From Ardenticatenaceae bacterium (GTDB lineage Bacteria > Chloroflexota > Anaerolineae > Promineifilales > Promineifilaceae), in the NCBI GenBank assembly GCA_020634455.1, contig JACKBQ010000001.1, positions 2,046,001-2,110,000 on the forward strand: 64,000 bases of DNA, read 5' to 3'. The number at the start of each line of letters is the position of its first letter. Position 1 is the stretch's first letter. The notes beneath the pieces were generated by a model. That model saw only the letters and a list, made by a program, of their open reading frames with translations, searched no databases and was not told the DNA's origin. Of this stretch, positions 9,818-17,401 are shown in pieces. The position numbers were made by a program, and so were the translations under genes.

Positions 9818-9982
9818 TAAACAGCTTGCCTTTCAAGGAGATAGAGAGGCATTATACCCCTCTGCACCTGAGGTGGTAAACCACCTGTTGGCGATCCACG
9901 GCTAGGTGGTGACGATCTGTTGACGATTGTTTGGTATCTTAAGCGCAACAAATTTTAGTTTCACCACATAAGGAGATTCGAA

Positions 9983-10252
9983 ATGCCCAGAATGATAGTT
10001 ACCCATGCAGTTAAAGACGTTGAGCAATGGTTAGCTTGTAGCGAAAAAGCCGCCAAGGCTTTTGCCCCATACGCCACGGACGTTTTTTTCTATACGATTC
10101 CTGAAGGAGGCAACAATGTTGCCGTCTCACTAAATGTGCATGATATGGATGGCCTGATGGCTTTGTCTAATAGCCCCGAACACCAGGCATTTACAGAGGA
10201 GGCGGGCGTTTTGCATCCGCCACATGGCATGTATATGGAAGCGACTGGCTGA
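9983..10252 (+). CDS. Small antibiotic-biosynthesis-monooxygenase-like protein (89 aa)
   Basis: The start has a good ribosome site (AAGGAGATTCGAA before ATG). The 89-residue protein begins MPRMIVTHAVKDVEQWL and has the alternating beta-alpha pattern of dimeric alpha+beta barrel (ABM) folds, ending HPPHGMYMEATG. The fold family is inferred from pattern only. It is the first of three short plus-strand genes lying divergently from the SARP regulator. It could be a small enzyme or a ligand-binding stress protein. Confidence 0.7.
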   Translation: MPRMIVTHAVKDVEQWLACSEKAAKAFAPYATDVFFYTIPEGGNNVAVSLNVHDMDGLMALSNSPEHQAFTEEAGVLHPPHGMYMEATG

Positions 10253-10305
10253 CCTAAAGTAAACCTCTAATAGGTTTGCCCGTCACCACTTATAAGGAGA
10301 AAGAT

Positions 10306-10839
10306 ATGTCGAACAATCGGTATGAAACGGCCGTTAATATCAACGCCTCAGCAGAAACAATTTACGGCCATATCTGTGACCTACAAAAGCATATGGCGTG
10401 GAACCACTCACCGCAGAAAATGACCGTTTTGACGGAAGGGCCAGCCCGTGTTGGTAGTCGCTACAAAACGGAAGAGGCTTTAGCCAGCACACTACCTCTG
10501 GGCCAACGCATCATGTTTTCGCTCATGATGCCCATCATGAGAATGCGCCACAAGATTGAGAGTTACACTGTCGCTGAAATCACTGAGCTGAGAGAGAACG
10601 AAGTGGTCGGGTGGACAGCCCATCTGCCAGACAAAAACGGCAATAAGATCATGCAAATGTATTGGGAAGTTGCGCTTGAGCCAAATGGAAATGGCTCAAC
10701 AAAAGTGACCCAGCGTTGCCATATTGACCCGCCAACCGACAGCCCTTTATATTCAATGATGAACGATGAAATGGTTGAAATGAATCGGGTGGAAACAGCC
10801 AACAACCTCAATCGTCTTAAATCATTAGTAGAAGCGTAA
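10306..10839 (+). CDS. SRPBCC (polyketide cyclase/dehydrase-like) family protein
   Basis: Start chosen at 10306, right after AAGGAGAAAGAT; an upstream in-frame ATG at 10276 has no such site. The 177-residue product begins NRYETAVNINASAETIYGHI, the classic first strand and helix of the START/SRPBCC fold, followed by the HMAWNHSP and VGSRYKTEEA strands. These proteins hold hydrophobic ligands in a deep pocket. It follows the ABM-like gene by about 50 bp and precedes another one, so the three probably form one unit under the divergent SARP regulator. Confidence 0.8.
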   Translation: MSNNRYETAVNINASAETIYGHICDLQKHMAWNHSPQKMTVLTEGPARVGSRYKTEEALASTLPLGQRIMFSLMMPIMRMRHKIESYTVAEITELRENEVVGWTAHLPDKNGNKIMQMYWEVALEPNGNGSTKVTQRCHIDPPTDSPLYSMMNDEMVEMNRVETANNLNRLKSLVEA

Positions 10840-10848
10840 AACGGAACG

Positions 10849-10892
10849 CTCTGAGGTTTTTTCGTTTAGCCCTTCTGATCCTAACCTCAGAG
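10849..10892 (+). terminator. Inverted repeat after the SRPBCC gene (attenuator or terminator-like)
   Basis: CTCTGAGGTT (10849-10858) and AACCTCAGAG (10883-10892) are perfect 10-bp arms separated by 24 bp. The left arm runs into TTTTTTCG and the right arm into GTTTTATA. It starts 10 bp after the stop of the SRPBCC gene and ends 11 bp before the next ATG, so it may partly terminate or protect the transcript. Confidence 0.5.
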
Positions 10893-10903
10893 GTTTTATA
10901 AAG

Positions 10904-11179
10904 ATGATTTATTTATACATTCGGCATACTGTGGTGAGTTATGCACGGTGGAAAGAGGTGTTTGACAATCACCTTGCGGCACGGCAGGCAGGGGGCGCGA
11001 CTCAGGAAGTATTGTTGCTGCGTAACGTGGGTACTCCGCAGGAGATCGTTGTAATCTTGGGCTGGTGTGACTTGGCACAGGCGCAGTTGTTTGCGCAGTC
11101 GGTGAGTTGGCAGATGATGCTGCAAGAGATGGGGGTAAGGGGTGTGCCGGAGGTGGGGTTTTGGGAAAAGGTGGGATAA
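10904..11179 (+). CDS. Small ABM-like protein (91 aa)
   Basis: A 91-residue protein beginning MIYLYIRHTVVSYARWKEVF, with the strand-helix-strand layout of dimeric alpha+beta barrel proteins and the typical RHTVxDYxxWK-like opening. It resembles in size and pattern the protein at 9983, although the sequences differ. It is the third gene of the small plus-strand group and is separated from the SRPBCC gene by an inverted repeat. Function is not identifiable. Confidence 0.7.
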   Translation: MIYLYIRHTVVSYARWKEVFDNHLAARQAGGATQEVLLLRNVGTPQEIVVILGWCDLAQAQLFAQSVSWQMMLQEMGVRGVPEVGFWEKVG

Positions 11180-11307
11180 GCCTAAGGACTTGACCGTTTA
11201 CCGAAACTCGAAAGTTAAAAACGGTCAAGCCTTGGGGTTCGTTTTCTTATCTAAGGTTATTTGTGAACGAACCCTAAGTTTGCGTTGGCGAAACGGCCGT
11301 CCGAAAA

Positions 11308-12723
11308 TCAATAAGCTCCTCGACCAAAAAGGGAGTGGGGAATGGTTTGCAGCAAAATGCGAATGTCCATGGAAAGCGACCAGTTTTCGATGTAGTAAAT
11401 GTCCAGCAGGCACAGTTCGTCGAAGGTCAGGTCGGAACGGCCGCTTACCTGCCACAGCCCCGTAATGCCCCCAATAACGCTCAGGCGCTGCTTGTGCCAC
11501 GGTTTGTACTGCGCCACCTCTTCGGCCAGCGGCGGGCGCGGCCCCACCAGACTCATCTCGCCGCGCAGCACGTTATAAATTTGTGGCAGCTCATCCAGGC
11601 TTACCCGGCGAATAACGCGCCCCACCCGCGTCATGCGGGGATCATCCTTCATTTTAAAGATGGGGCCATCTGCCTGATTGAACTGCTTTAGCTCTGCCTT
11701 GCGCAGATCAGCATCTAGCACCATCGAGCGGAACTTGTACATTGGGAAGGAACGGCCGTTCTTACCCACCCGCATCGCTTTGTAAATGACAGGCCCCGGC
11801 GAATCCAGCTTGATGGCCAACGCAATCATTCCCATCACCAGCAGCGCCGGCAGACCGCCCAGCAAAATAATGGCCAGATCAAGCAGCCGCTTCGTCAATT
11901 GCTGAAACCGGCTAATGCCCACATCGCGCACGCCTAGCGTGGGAATGCCTGCCATGTTGTTAAACTCCACCCGGTTCATACTCAATTGCAGCAAATCGGG
12001 CACCACCTGGGCACGAACGCTGTGCTCCTGGCACAGGCGCAGCAGTTGGGAAATTTGTTGGTGCATTTCCCCCGGTAGGGCAATGAAGACGGTATGCAGA
12101 TGCGGCCGTTCCGCCAACATTCTTGGCAAATCAGCAAAAGTTCCCAGATTGGGAATCCGCCCCAGGCCGATGTTGTTTTCACTCAGGCCATCATGCAGGT
12201 AGCCAATAGCCTGGTAGCCCAAATCTGGGCGAGCCAGCAGCGTGCGAATAAGGCTGCGCCCCACCTCGCCAGAGCCGATGACCAGCACCCGGTCGGCCAA
12301 AATGCCCCGCTGATACAGCATCGCCAGCAAAGAGCGGCGCAGCAGCCGCGCCGTACCAATCAGCACCACAATGGCCAAAAACGCCCAAAAATACATGAGG
12401 CGAGAGAACGGCGTCGGCTGCACAAAAAAGGCAATCATACTGAGCAAGCCAATGCCTGCGGCCACTGCGTAGGTAATGCGCGATAGCTCATCTACCCAAA
12501 ACTCGCCCCGCTTGCGCCGCCACACGCGCACCTGGATGAAGGTAAAGATCAGCAAAATATTGAGCAAGGCCAACTGTCCCAAATAATCGGAGAATGGCTC
12601 CAAAAATGTGATGGGTCGCAGCCACTGCCACTGGTAGCGAATGACGTAAGCCAAAGCAAACCCGCCGTTGACTAACAGCAGGTCCGTTAAAATAGTAGCA
12701 ATCCGAATACGTTGATGACTCAT
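11308..12723 (-). CDS. Polyprenyl-phosphate glycosyl-1-phosphate transferase (exopolysaccharide initiator)
   Basis: Starts glycan assembly by moving a sugar-1-phosphate onto undecaprenyl phosphate at the inner membrane. The start is set at 12723 (MSHQRIRIATILTDLL); the longer frame reads into a repeat. About 471 residues: four to five N-terminal membrane helices, a Rossmann-like CoA-binding-3 domain (RVLVIGSGEVGRSL), another helix, then the bacterial sugar-transferase domain. The latter shows MYKFRSMV, SLDELPQIYNVL, GEMSLVGPRPP and GGITGLWQVSGRS. It follows the glycosyltransferase gene on the same strand with a hairpin repeat in the 74-bp gap. Likely partners are the surface-glycan genes at 12.8 and 20-25 kb. 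Confidence 0.93.
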   Translation of the reverse strand: MSHQRIRIATILTDLLLVNGGFALAYVIRYQWQWLRPITFLEPFSDYLGQLALLNILLIFTFIQVRVWRRKRGEFWVDELSRITYAVAAGIGLLSMIAFFVQPTPFSRLMYFWAFLAIVVLIGTARLLRRSLLAMLYQRGILADRVLVIGSGEVGRSLIRTLLARPDLGYQAIGYLHDGLSENNIGLGRIPNLGTFADLPRMLAERPHLHTVFIALPGEMHQQISQLLRLCQEHSVRAQVVPDLLQLSMNRVEFNNMAGIPTLGVRDVGISRFQQLTKRLLDLAIILLGGLPALLVMGMIALAIKLDSPGPVIYKAMRVGKNGRSFPMYKFRSMVLDADLRKAELKQFNQADGPIFKMKDDPRMTRVGRVIRRVSLDELPQIYNVLRGEMSLVGPRPPLAEEVAQYKPWHKQRLSVIGGITGLWQVSGRSDLTFDELCLLDIYYIENWSLSMDIRILLQTIPHSLFGRGAY

Positions 12724-12732
12724 TTTATGTTG

Positions 12733-12793
12733 GCCACAGAGGGCACAGAGATTTAAGAGGTTTTTTCTCTTTTTCCTCTGTGCCCTCTGTGGC
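12733..12793. repeat. CCACAGAGG-family inverted repeat
   Basis: GCCACAGAGGGCACAGAG and CTCTGTGCCCTCTGTGGC are perfect arms of a 61-bp hairpin. It fills the gap between the glycosyltransferase stop (12798) and the sugar-transferase start (12723). Confidence 0.9.
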
Positions 12794-12797
12794 AAAT

Positions 12798-13964
12798 TTA
12801 TTTCTTTTGTAGGGCGCGTTGGTAGACTACGGCCGTTTCCAACCCAGCCCGCGCCCAGGAAAACGTCTGGGCATGCTCCAGCCCTTGTTGACGTAGTTTA
12901 TTTTTTAATGTTGTGTCGGTCAGAACGGCCGTCATCTGACTTGCCAACGTTTCCACATCATTCGGGGCAAACAGCAGCCCCGCCTCGCCCACCGCCTCTG
13001 GAATGGACGAACTGTTCGAGGCAATCACTGGTGTGCCGCAGGCCATCGCCTCTACCACCGGCAGGCCAAACCCCTCGTACACCGACGGAAAAACGAGCAG
13101 TTCCGCCGCGTTATACCAAAGCGGCAGGTCGTCATCCGGCACGTAACCGGTGAAAATGACCCGATCTGCCAGCCCCAGCGCCTGCACCTGCCGGAAAATC
13201 TCGTCGTACAGCCACCCTTTGCCGCCCACCAACACCAGCTTCAGTTCAGGATCATCCTGGCGAGCAAAGGCGTCTATGAGCACCGGAATGTTTTTGCGCG
13301 GCTGGAGCGTGCCCACGTGCAGCACAAATCGTTCAAGCCCCTGCCTTTGCCGGAAGGCAGCTACCTCATCAGGCGGCAACGGCCGATACACGGCGTCCAC
13401 GCCGGGCACCACCACGTCAATCCACTCCAAAGGCACGCCCAAAAAGCGATGCACATCCTGGCGGCTGGATTCCGAAATGGTGATAATGCGGCGGGCACGT
13501 TGGCAAGAACGGCGCGTTTGGCTGCTCAGGTAGAGTCGCTGTAGCGCCGGAAACCGCTCTGGAAAATGGTAAAAGCTCAGGTCGTACACGGTGATGACGG
13601 CCGGACAGCGGCTGAACAGCGGCGTGACAAACGCCATGCTGTGCAGCAAATCTACCCGGTTTTGCCACAGTTGCCAGGGCCAGACGATCTGCTCCCACAA
13701 AATGCGTAGCAGTCGTTTATCGGTTGGTAAGCGGCTGGATACGGCCGTAATCCCCGGCAAGTCCGCAAACAATTGTTTCTGTTGTGTAAAAACAACGTAG
13801 GTCGGTTCACCCTCTTCCCAGGGTAGATGGCGCAGCACTTGGGCAATGTACTGATGAATGCCTGCGCGACGGTATCCCGCCTCGCCAGACAGCAAATGGG
13901 CGTTGATACCCAGTCGGCCCGTCACTGCGCCACCGCTTGAACCAGAACGGTGTTCAGACGGCAT
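12798..13964 (-). CDS. Glycosyltransferase family 4 (GT-B)
   Basis: A 388-residue retaining GT-B enzyme that adds a sugar from a nucleotide donor to a growing glycan. Visible features: LGINAHLLSGEAGYRRAGI at the N-terminus (acceptor side), FVLHVGTLQPRKN near residue 215 opening the second Rossmann domain, and EGFGLPVVEAMACGTPVIAS, the ExxxxxxxE donor-binding motif. The first ~15 residues are Ser/Gly-rich and may be overcalled; a later start is possible. It is upstream of the sugar-transferase gene on the same strand, suggesting a two-gene glycan unit. Confidence 0.9.
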   Translation of the reverse strand: MPSEHRSGSSGGAVTGRLGINAHLLSGEAGYRRAGIHQYIAQVLRHLPWEEGEPTYVVFTQQKQLFADLPGITAVSSRLPTDKRLLRILWEQIVWPWQLWQNRVDLLHSMAFVTPLFSRCPAVITVYDLSFYHFPERFPALQRLYLSSQTRRSCQRARRIITISESSRQDVHRFLGVPLEWIDVVVPGVDAVYRPLPPDEVAAFRQRQGLERFVLHVGTLQPRKNIPVLIDAFARQDDPELKLVLVGGKGWLYDEIFRQVQALGLADRVIFTGYVPDDDLPLWYNAAELLVFPSVYEGFGLPVVEAMACGTPVIASNSSSIPEAVGEAGLLFAPNDVETLASQMTAVLTDTTLKNKLRQQGLEHAQTFSWARAGLETAVVYQRALQKK

Positions 13965-14046
13965 AGCGCGACATTATAGCTGATACGTCTGGCCACTGCG
14001 AAACGGCCGTACCCTTCCCACCAATCGCCACGCAGTTGCCACTCAC

Positions 14047-14075
14047 TTGACGCTCATTTTGGCCTATGGTAGACT
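14047..14075 (+). promoter_or_regulatory. Sigma-70-type promoter for the LysM lipoprotein
   Basis: TTGACG (14047-14052), exactly 17 bp, then TAGACT (14070-14075). Transcription would begin near 14083, leaving a leader of about 60 bp before the ATG at 14143. Confidence 0.6.
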
Positions 14076-14142
14076 GCGTTATGTTTAGTCAAAATTAACA
14101 TAAGCATAGATTCGTCATTTGAAGAATAAAGGTAGGAATCCT

Positions 14143-14799
14143 ATGAAACGTCTGGTTCAATCTCGCTGGCTGCTGCCAGTTTTGGCTTTGTTGGCCCTGG
14201 CTTTGGTGGCGTGTGAGCGCCCCATCAATTCGGAAGGGGGCGACCCCACGGCCGAACCCATTCTGCCAGCAACGCTGGTGGTACCAACCACTGACCCGGC
14301 CGCAGTACCCACCACCGATCCGGCGGCGGCAACGGCCGTTCCTGAAGCGACCGCCGAACCAGGTACGGAAGCGCCAACCGAAGCCAACACTGAAGCCACC
14401 GCCGAGCCGGAAACCAACGCCCCGCGTGGTGAAGTAGCACACACGGTTGAAGCTGGCGATACCTTAACCGGCCTGAGCTTGTTGTATGACATCCCTGTAG
14501 AGGTGATTGTGCAGGCTAACAATCTGACCAATGTGGACTCGTTGGATATCGGCCAGGTGCTGATTATTCCAGCTGAGGGCACTGAAGTTACCGCCCCAAC
14601 CGCAGAACCCGCTGCGGCAGCAACGGCCGTTCCCGTAACCACCGAAGAGCGCACCCACGTCGTTCAGGCAGGCGAGAATTTGTTCCGCATTGGCTTGCAG
14701 TACGGCTTTACCGTAGATGAACTGGCCGCGTACAACAACATCCCCAACCCCAACGTGCTGGATGTGGGGCAGGTGATCAAAATTCCACCCAGCAACTAA
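14143..14799 (+). CDS. LysM-domain lipoprotein
   Basis: Start chosen at 14143 after AGGTAGGAATCCT; the frame extends upstream to 14119 without a better site. The 218-residue product has a basic n-region, a hydrophobic core and the lipobox LVAC with Cys24. A linker rich in T, A, E and P follows (about 30-98). Two LysM modules then bind peptidoglycan or chitin-like glycans: HTVEAGDTLTGLSLLYDIP (from about 99) and HVVQAGENLFRIGLQYGF (from about 170). It is predicted to be anchored in the membrane and to contact the wall. Several ACGGCCGT palindromes lie in the linker and encode TAV. Confidence 0.92.
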   Translation: MKRLVQSRWLLPVLALLALALVACERPINSEGGDPTAEPILPATLVVPTTDPAAVPTTDPAAATAVPEATAEPGTEAPTEANTEATAEPETNAPRGEVAHTVEAGDTLTGLSLLYDIPVEVIVQANNLTNVDSLDIGQVLIIPAEGTEVTAPTAEPAAAATAVPVTTEERTHVVQAGENLFRIGLQYGFTVDELAAYNNIPNPNVLDVGQVIKIPPSN

Positions 14800-14809
14800 A
14801 AAAATTTGG

Positions 14810-14873
14810 GGATTGGAGATTAGAGACTGGAGATTTTTAATCTCTAATCTCCGATCTCCAGTCTCCAATCTCC
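14810..14873. repeat. GGAGATTGGAGA-type inverted repeat
   Basis: GGGGATTGGAGATTAGAGAC plus TGGAGATT is followed by its inverse AATCTCTAATCTCCGATCTC plus CAGTCTCCAATCTCC. A second copy lies at 55290-55339. It fills the gap between the LysM lipoprotein and the NUDIX gene. Confidence 0.85.
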
Positions 14874-14879
14874 TTTCTG

Positions 14880-15431
14880 ATGATTAAACGCACCCATTTC
14901 GAGCTACTCTGGCAGCAGGAAGATAGCTGGCGGCTGCGGCTGGACACCTTGCAACTGGCAAACGGCCGTACCCTGCAAAAAGCGGCCGTGGAGCATCCCG
15001 GCGCAGTGGTGCTGGTGCCTCTGCAACAAACAGCCAATGGTCCCCAAATCCTCATGCTGCACCAATATCGGCACGTGCTGGGCCAAACGATTCTGGAGCT
15101 GCCCGCCGGCACGCGCGGCTGGGACGAGGATTGGTTGCTCTGCGCCCAGCGCGAACTGCGCGAAGAAACTGGACATCGCGCTGAAACCTTCACCCCACTG
15201 GGCCAACTCTGGCCCGCCCCCGGCATTTCTGATGAGCTAATGCAGCTTTACCTGGCCGAGAACCTCTCCCCCGCGCCCCTGCCCGGCGACGACGATGAAC
15301 TGATTGAGATTGTCCCGATGTTTTTGGATGAGTTGGTGGAGATGTGTTGGAACGGCCGTTTGCAAGACGCCAAAAGCATCATCGGCATCCTGCGCACCGC
15401 CCGCCACCTCAATATTCAAACCTCTCTGTAA
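14880..15431 (+). CDS. NUDIX hydrolase (ADP-ribose pyrophosphatase-like)
   Basis: A 183-residue cytosolic enzyme likely to hydrolyse ADP-ribose or another nucleoside diphosphate derivative. The Nudix box is complete: a Gly at the LPAGTRGWDED loop followed by RELREETGH, giving the metal-binding glutamates. Upstream, QYRHVLGQTILELPAG matches the ADP-ribose pyrophosphatase subgroup (QYRxxxxxxxxELPAG). It directly follows the inverted repeat after the LysM gene; the ATG comes 7 bp after that repeat and has no strong ribosome site. No operon partner is evident. Confidence 0.9.
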   Translation: MIKRTHFELLWQQEDSWRLRLDTLQLANGRTLQKAAVEHPGAVVLVPLQQTANGPQILMLHQYRHVLGQTILELPAGTRGWDEDWLLCAQRELREETGHRAETFTPLGQLWPAPGISDELMQLYLAENLSPAPLPGDDDELIEIVPMFLDELVEMCWNGRLQDAKSIIGILRTARHLNIQTSL

Positions 15432-15445
15432 AAATCCCTCCACGA

Positions 15446-15720
15446 TCATGAATCTGCCCAATAGATTCGGGACAAGGTCCCTTGCAACTGGGACGGCCGT
15501 TCCCCTCGCGCAATCTCCACAAAAACATCATGCTGCCCAGTGGGAATTTGGAAGATTTCGGCCAGAGCTTGAGCCGGTTCAATAGAGGGTTGGCGTTCGT
15601 CGGCTTCTATTTTTTGATCATGGTGGTGGAGGAGAAAACGGCCGTTGCCACCTCCCGCTGCGTGAGTTGCCGTTGTTTGCGTTGTTGGCGCAGCCATCTG
15701 CCCAAAGAGTAAGTGTCCAT
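15446..15720 (-). pseudogene. Remnant of an XRE-type NB-ARC/TPR regulator (N-terminus only)
   Basis: The minus strand from 15720 reads MDTYSLGRWLRQQRKQRQL, then a helix-turn-helix (TQREVATAVFSSTTMIKK) nearly identical to the start of the intact regulator at 17402-19921. A run of six A (seven in the intact copy) then shifts the frame and creates a stop. The homology resumes in the next frame as EADERQPSIEPAQALAE and ends after ARGERP; all ATPase and TPR parts are missing. It is the decayed twin of the 17402-19921 gene and likewise lies divergent from a small gene (15936). The one-base difference lies in a homopolymer, so read error is possible for the shift, but the truncation is real. Confidence 0.85.
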
Positions 15721-15935
15721 CGGGTTGTTGGTTGTGTCGGGTTTGGTTTATTGAGTAGGAGAGATTGTAAAGGGGGGCATTCTTTGGGCAAGGGTTTCTG
15801 TCGGAACGGCCGTATCTCCCACCCTGGCAATGACCAACGTGTATCCCTCTTTGTCTCCCTCTTGGGAGACCAATGCCTCCGTTGAATCTGGTTCAATACC
15901 ATCAATGAAACAAAACGAGCTTTAGGAGGTAACAA

Positions 15936-16163
15936 ATGAACCAGGTAACAACGCATAACCAACAAGATGGTCAGAAGCAAGGATTTTTTAAGCGGATAGG
16001 AACGGCCGTTGCCGAAGCACTCTTCAACTGGCTGTGCCAATGTGAAATGGGTCTGTCCCCCAACGAAGCCCAACTGTTCACCTATCACAGCGGCCTTGGC
16101 TGTGAAGAAGCAGCTTCCTACTACTATTTTGCCAACGCCAAACAGTACGAGGAGCAAATCTAA
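15936..16163 (+). CDS. Small protein paired with a regulator (75 aa, copy 1)
   Basis: The ATG has an excellent ribosome site (TAGGAGGTAACAA). The 75-residue product has a hydrophilic N-terminus, an amphipathic helix (GFFKRIGTAVAEALFNWL) and a motif MGLSPNEAQLFTYHSGLGCEE followed by Tyr-rich sequence. It is a paralogue of the 68-residue protein at 20039: the shared pattern is MG(L/I)SPxxxQxFxxxxGxGxEEAxxY. Both lie divergent from a copy of the same regulator. The stop overlaps the next start (TAATG at 16161-16165), so it is translationally coupled to the phosphotransferase. Function unknown; it is not a recognised toxin or precursor family. Confidence 0.75.
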   Translation: MNQVTTHNQQDGQKQGFFKRIGTAVAEALFNWLCQCEMGLSPNEAQLFTYHSGLGCEEAASYYYFANAKQYEEQI

Positions 16164-17353
16164 TGATGCCAGAAATTGTTACGCACAACGCTGCGCAGGC
16201 TTTGGCCGAGTTGGACGAGGCGCAATTGAATGAAATGGTCCGCCGAGTTATGGGCACGCCTGTGACCGTGACGGCATGGCAAGCGCAGCTATTGGGCGGT
16301 CTGGACAGTTCCCCCATACCTGGTGGCGTCTACAAATTGACGGGAACGGCCGTTACCCCCACCCACAACAGCCTCGACTGGTGCCTCGTCATCAAAATCT
16401 TGCGCTCGCCAGAAGGGCTCACCCTGCCAGATGGCACCACGCTCACCAAAGAGATGGCTGAAACGCCAAACAACTTTGGCTACTGGCCACGAGAAGCGTT
16501 AGTGGCTCAGTCCAGTTTGCCAGACGAACTGCCTACTGACCTGCGCCTGCCCCGTTTTCTTGGCGTGACGTCCGTTAGCGAGCAGGAATGCTGGCTGTGG
16601 CAGGAATGTTTGCCAGAGGAGCCAGCCTGGCAGTGGGCAGATTATCGAGAGGCCGCATTTCGCTTGGGTCGGTGGCAGGGAACGGCCGTTTCCCACCCTC
16701 AAAATCACCCCTGGCTCAGCCAAGAGTGGCTGGCCAAATGGGTACATGGCCCCCTCACCGTCATTTTTGGCCTGGTAGATGGCATGGATGGCTACAACCA
16801 CCCCTTACTTGCCGCCCACTTTGCCCCGGAAGAACTGGCTGCCCTGCGCCAGCTGTGGGCGGATCGGCAAGCCATCCTCGACCGGTTGGCCCAACTGCCC
16901 CAAACAATCTGCCATTTGGACGCGCATCGCGGCAACCTGAGCTGGCAGGGGGATGATCTGGCGCTGATTGATTGGGCCTTTGTGGGCGAGGGCGCGCTTG
17001 GTGAGGAATTGGCTGCCTTCGTTGGGGCCACCTTGCTACTGGATTACGTCCCGCTGGCCGAGGCGGAGCCGCTAGAGCAGGTTGCCTTTGAGGGGTATCT
17101 GGCCGGACTACGCGCGACTGGTTGGTCAGGCGACGAGGCGAGCATTTGGGCAGCTTACCGCTGCGCCATGCCGCTGCGCTATGCGCCTGTTTCGCTGGCA
17201 AGCATGCTGCGCACAGTCATGCAGCCTGAATTTGCCGCCGATTGGGAGCGCAAAACGGGCCAGCCATTGGCCGAAATTCTGGCCCATCGTGCCGGATTGG
17301 TACGCTTTTACCTGTCACGTTTGCCAGAAATTCAGGAGGTCGTCCAGGGTTAA
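16163..17353 (+). CDS. Aminoglycoside phosphotransferase/kinase-like (APH) family protein
   Basis: A 396-residue protein-kinase-like phosphotransferase. The Brenner motif HLDAHRGN (near residue 252) and the metal-binding IDWAFVG (near 270) are intact. The N-lobe carries CLVIKIL, the ATP-binding lysine strand. The family phosphorylates small molecules such as antibiotics, choline, homoserine or sugars; the substrate is not predictable here. Its ATG overlaps the stop of the 75-residue gene, implying co-translation and a joint role. It converges with the intact regulator gene, separated by 48 bp. Confidence 0.85.
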   Translation: MMPEIVTHNAAQALAELDEAQLNEMVRRVMGTPVTVTAWQAQLLGGLDSSPIPGGVYKLTGTAVTPTHNSLDWCLVIKILRSPEGLTLPDGTTLTKEMAETPNNFGYWPREALVAQSSLPDELPTDLRLPRFLGVTSVSEQECWLWQECLPEEPAWQWADYREAAFRLGRWQGTAVSHPQNHPWLSQEWLAKWVHGPLTVIFGLVDGMDGYNHPLLAAHFAPEELAALRQLWADRQAILDRLAQLPQTICHLDAHRGNLSWQGDDLALIDWAFVGEGALGEELAAFVGATLLLDYVPLAEAEPLEQVAFEGYLAGLRATGWSGDEASIWAAYRCAMPLRYAPVSLASMLRTVMQPEFAADWERKTGQPLAEILAHRAGLVRFYLSRLPEIQEVVQG

Positions 17354-17401
17354 TTCTGTGAGCGTTACGGCAGTCTGGCTGGCCATATCAGCCTGGGCGG
17401 C

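Noticed and set aside
9915..9945. TTGACG near 9922 as a promoter for the gene at 9983
   Set aside because: No -10 at acceptable spacing follows.
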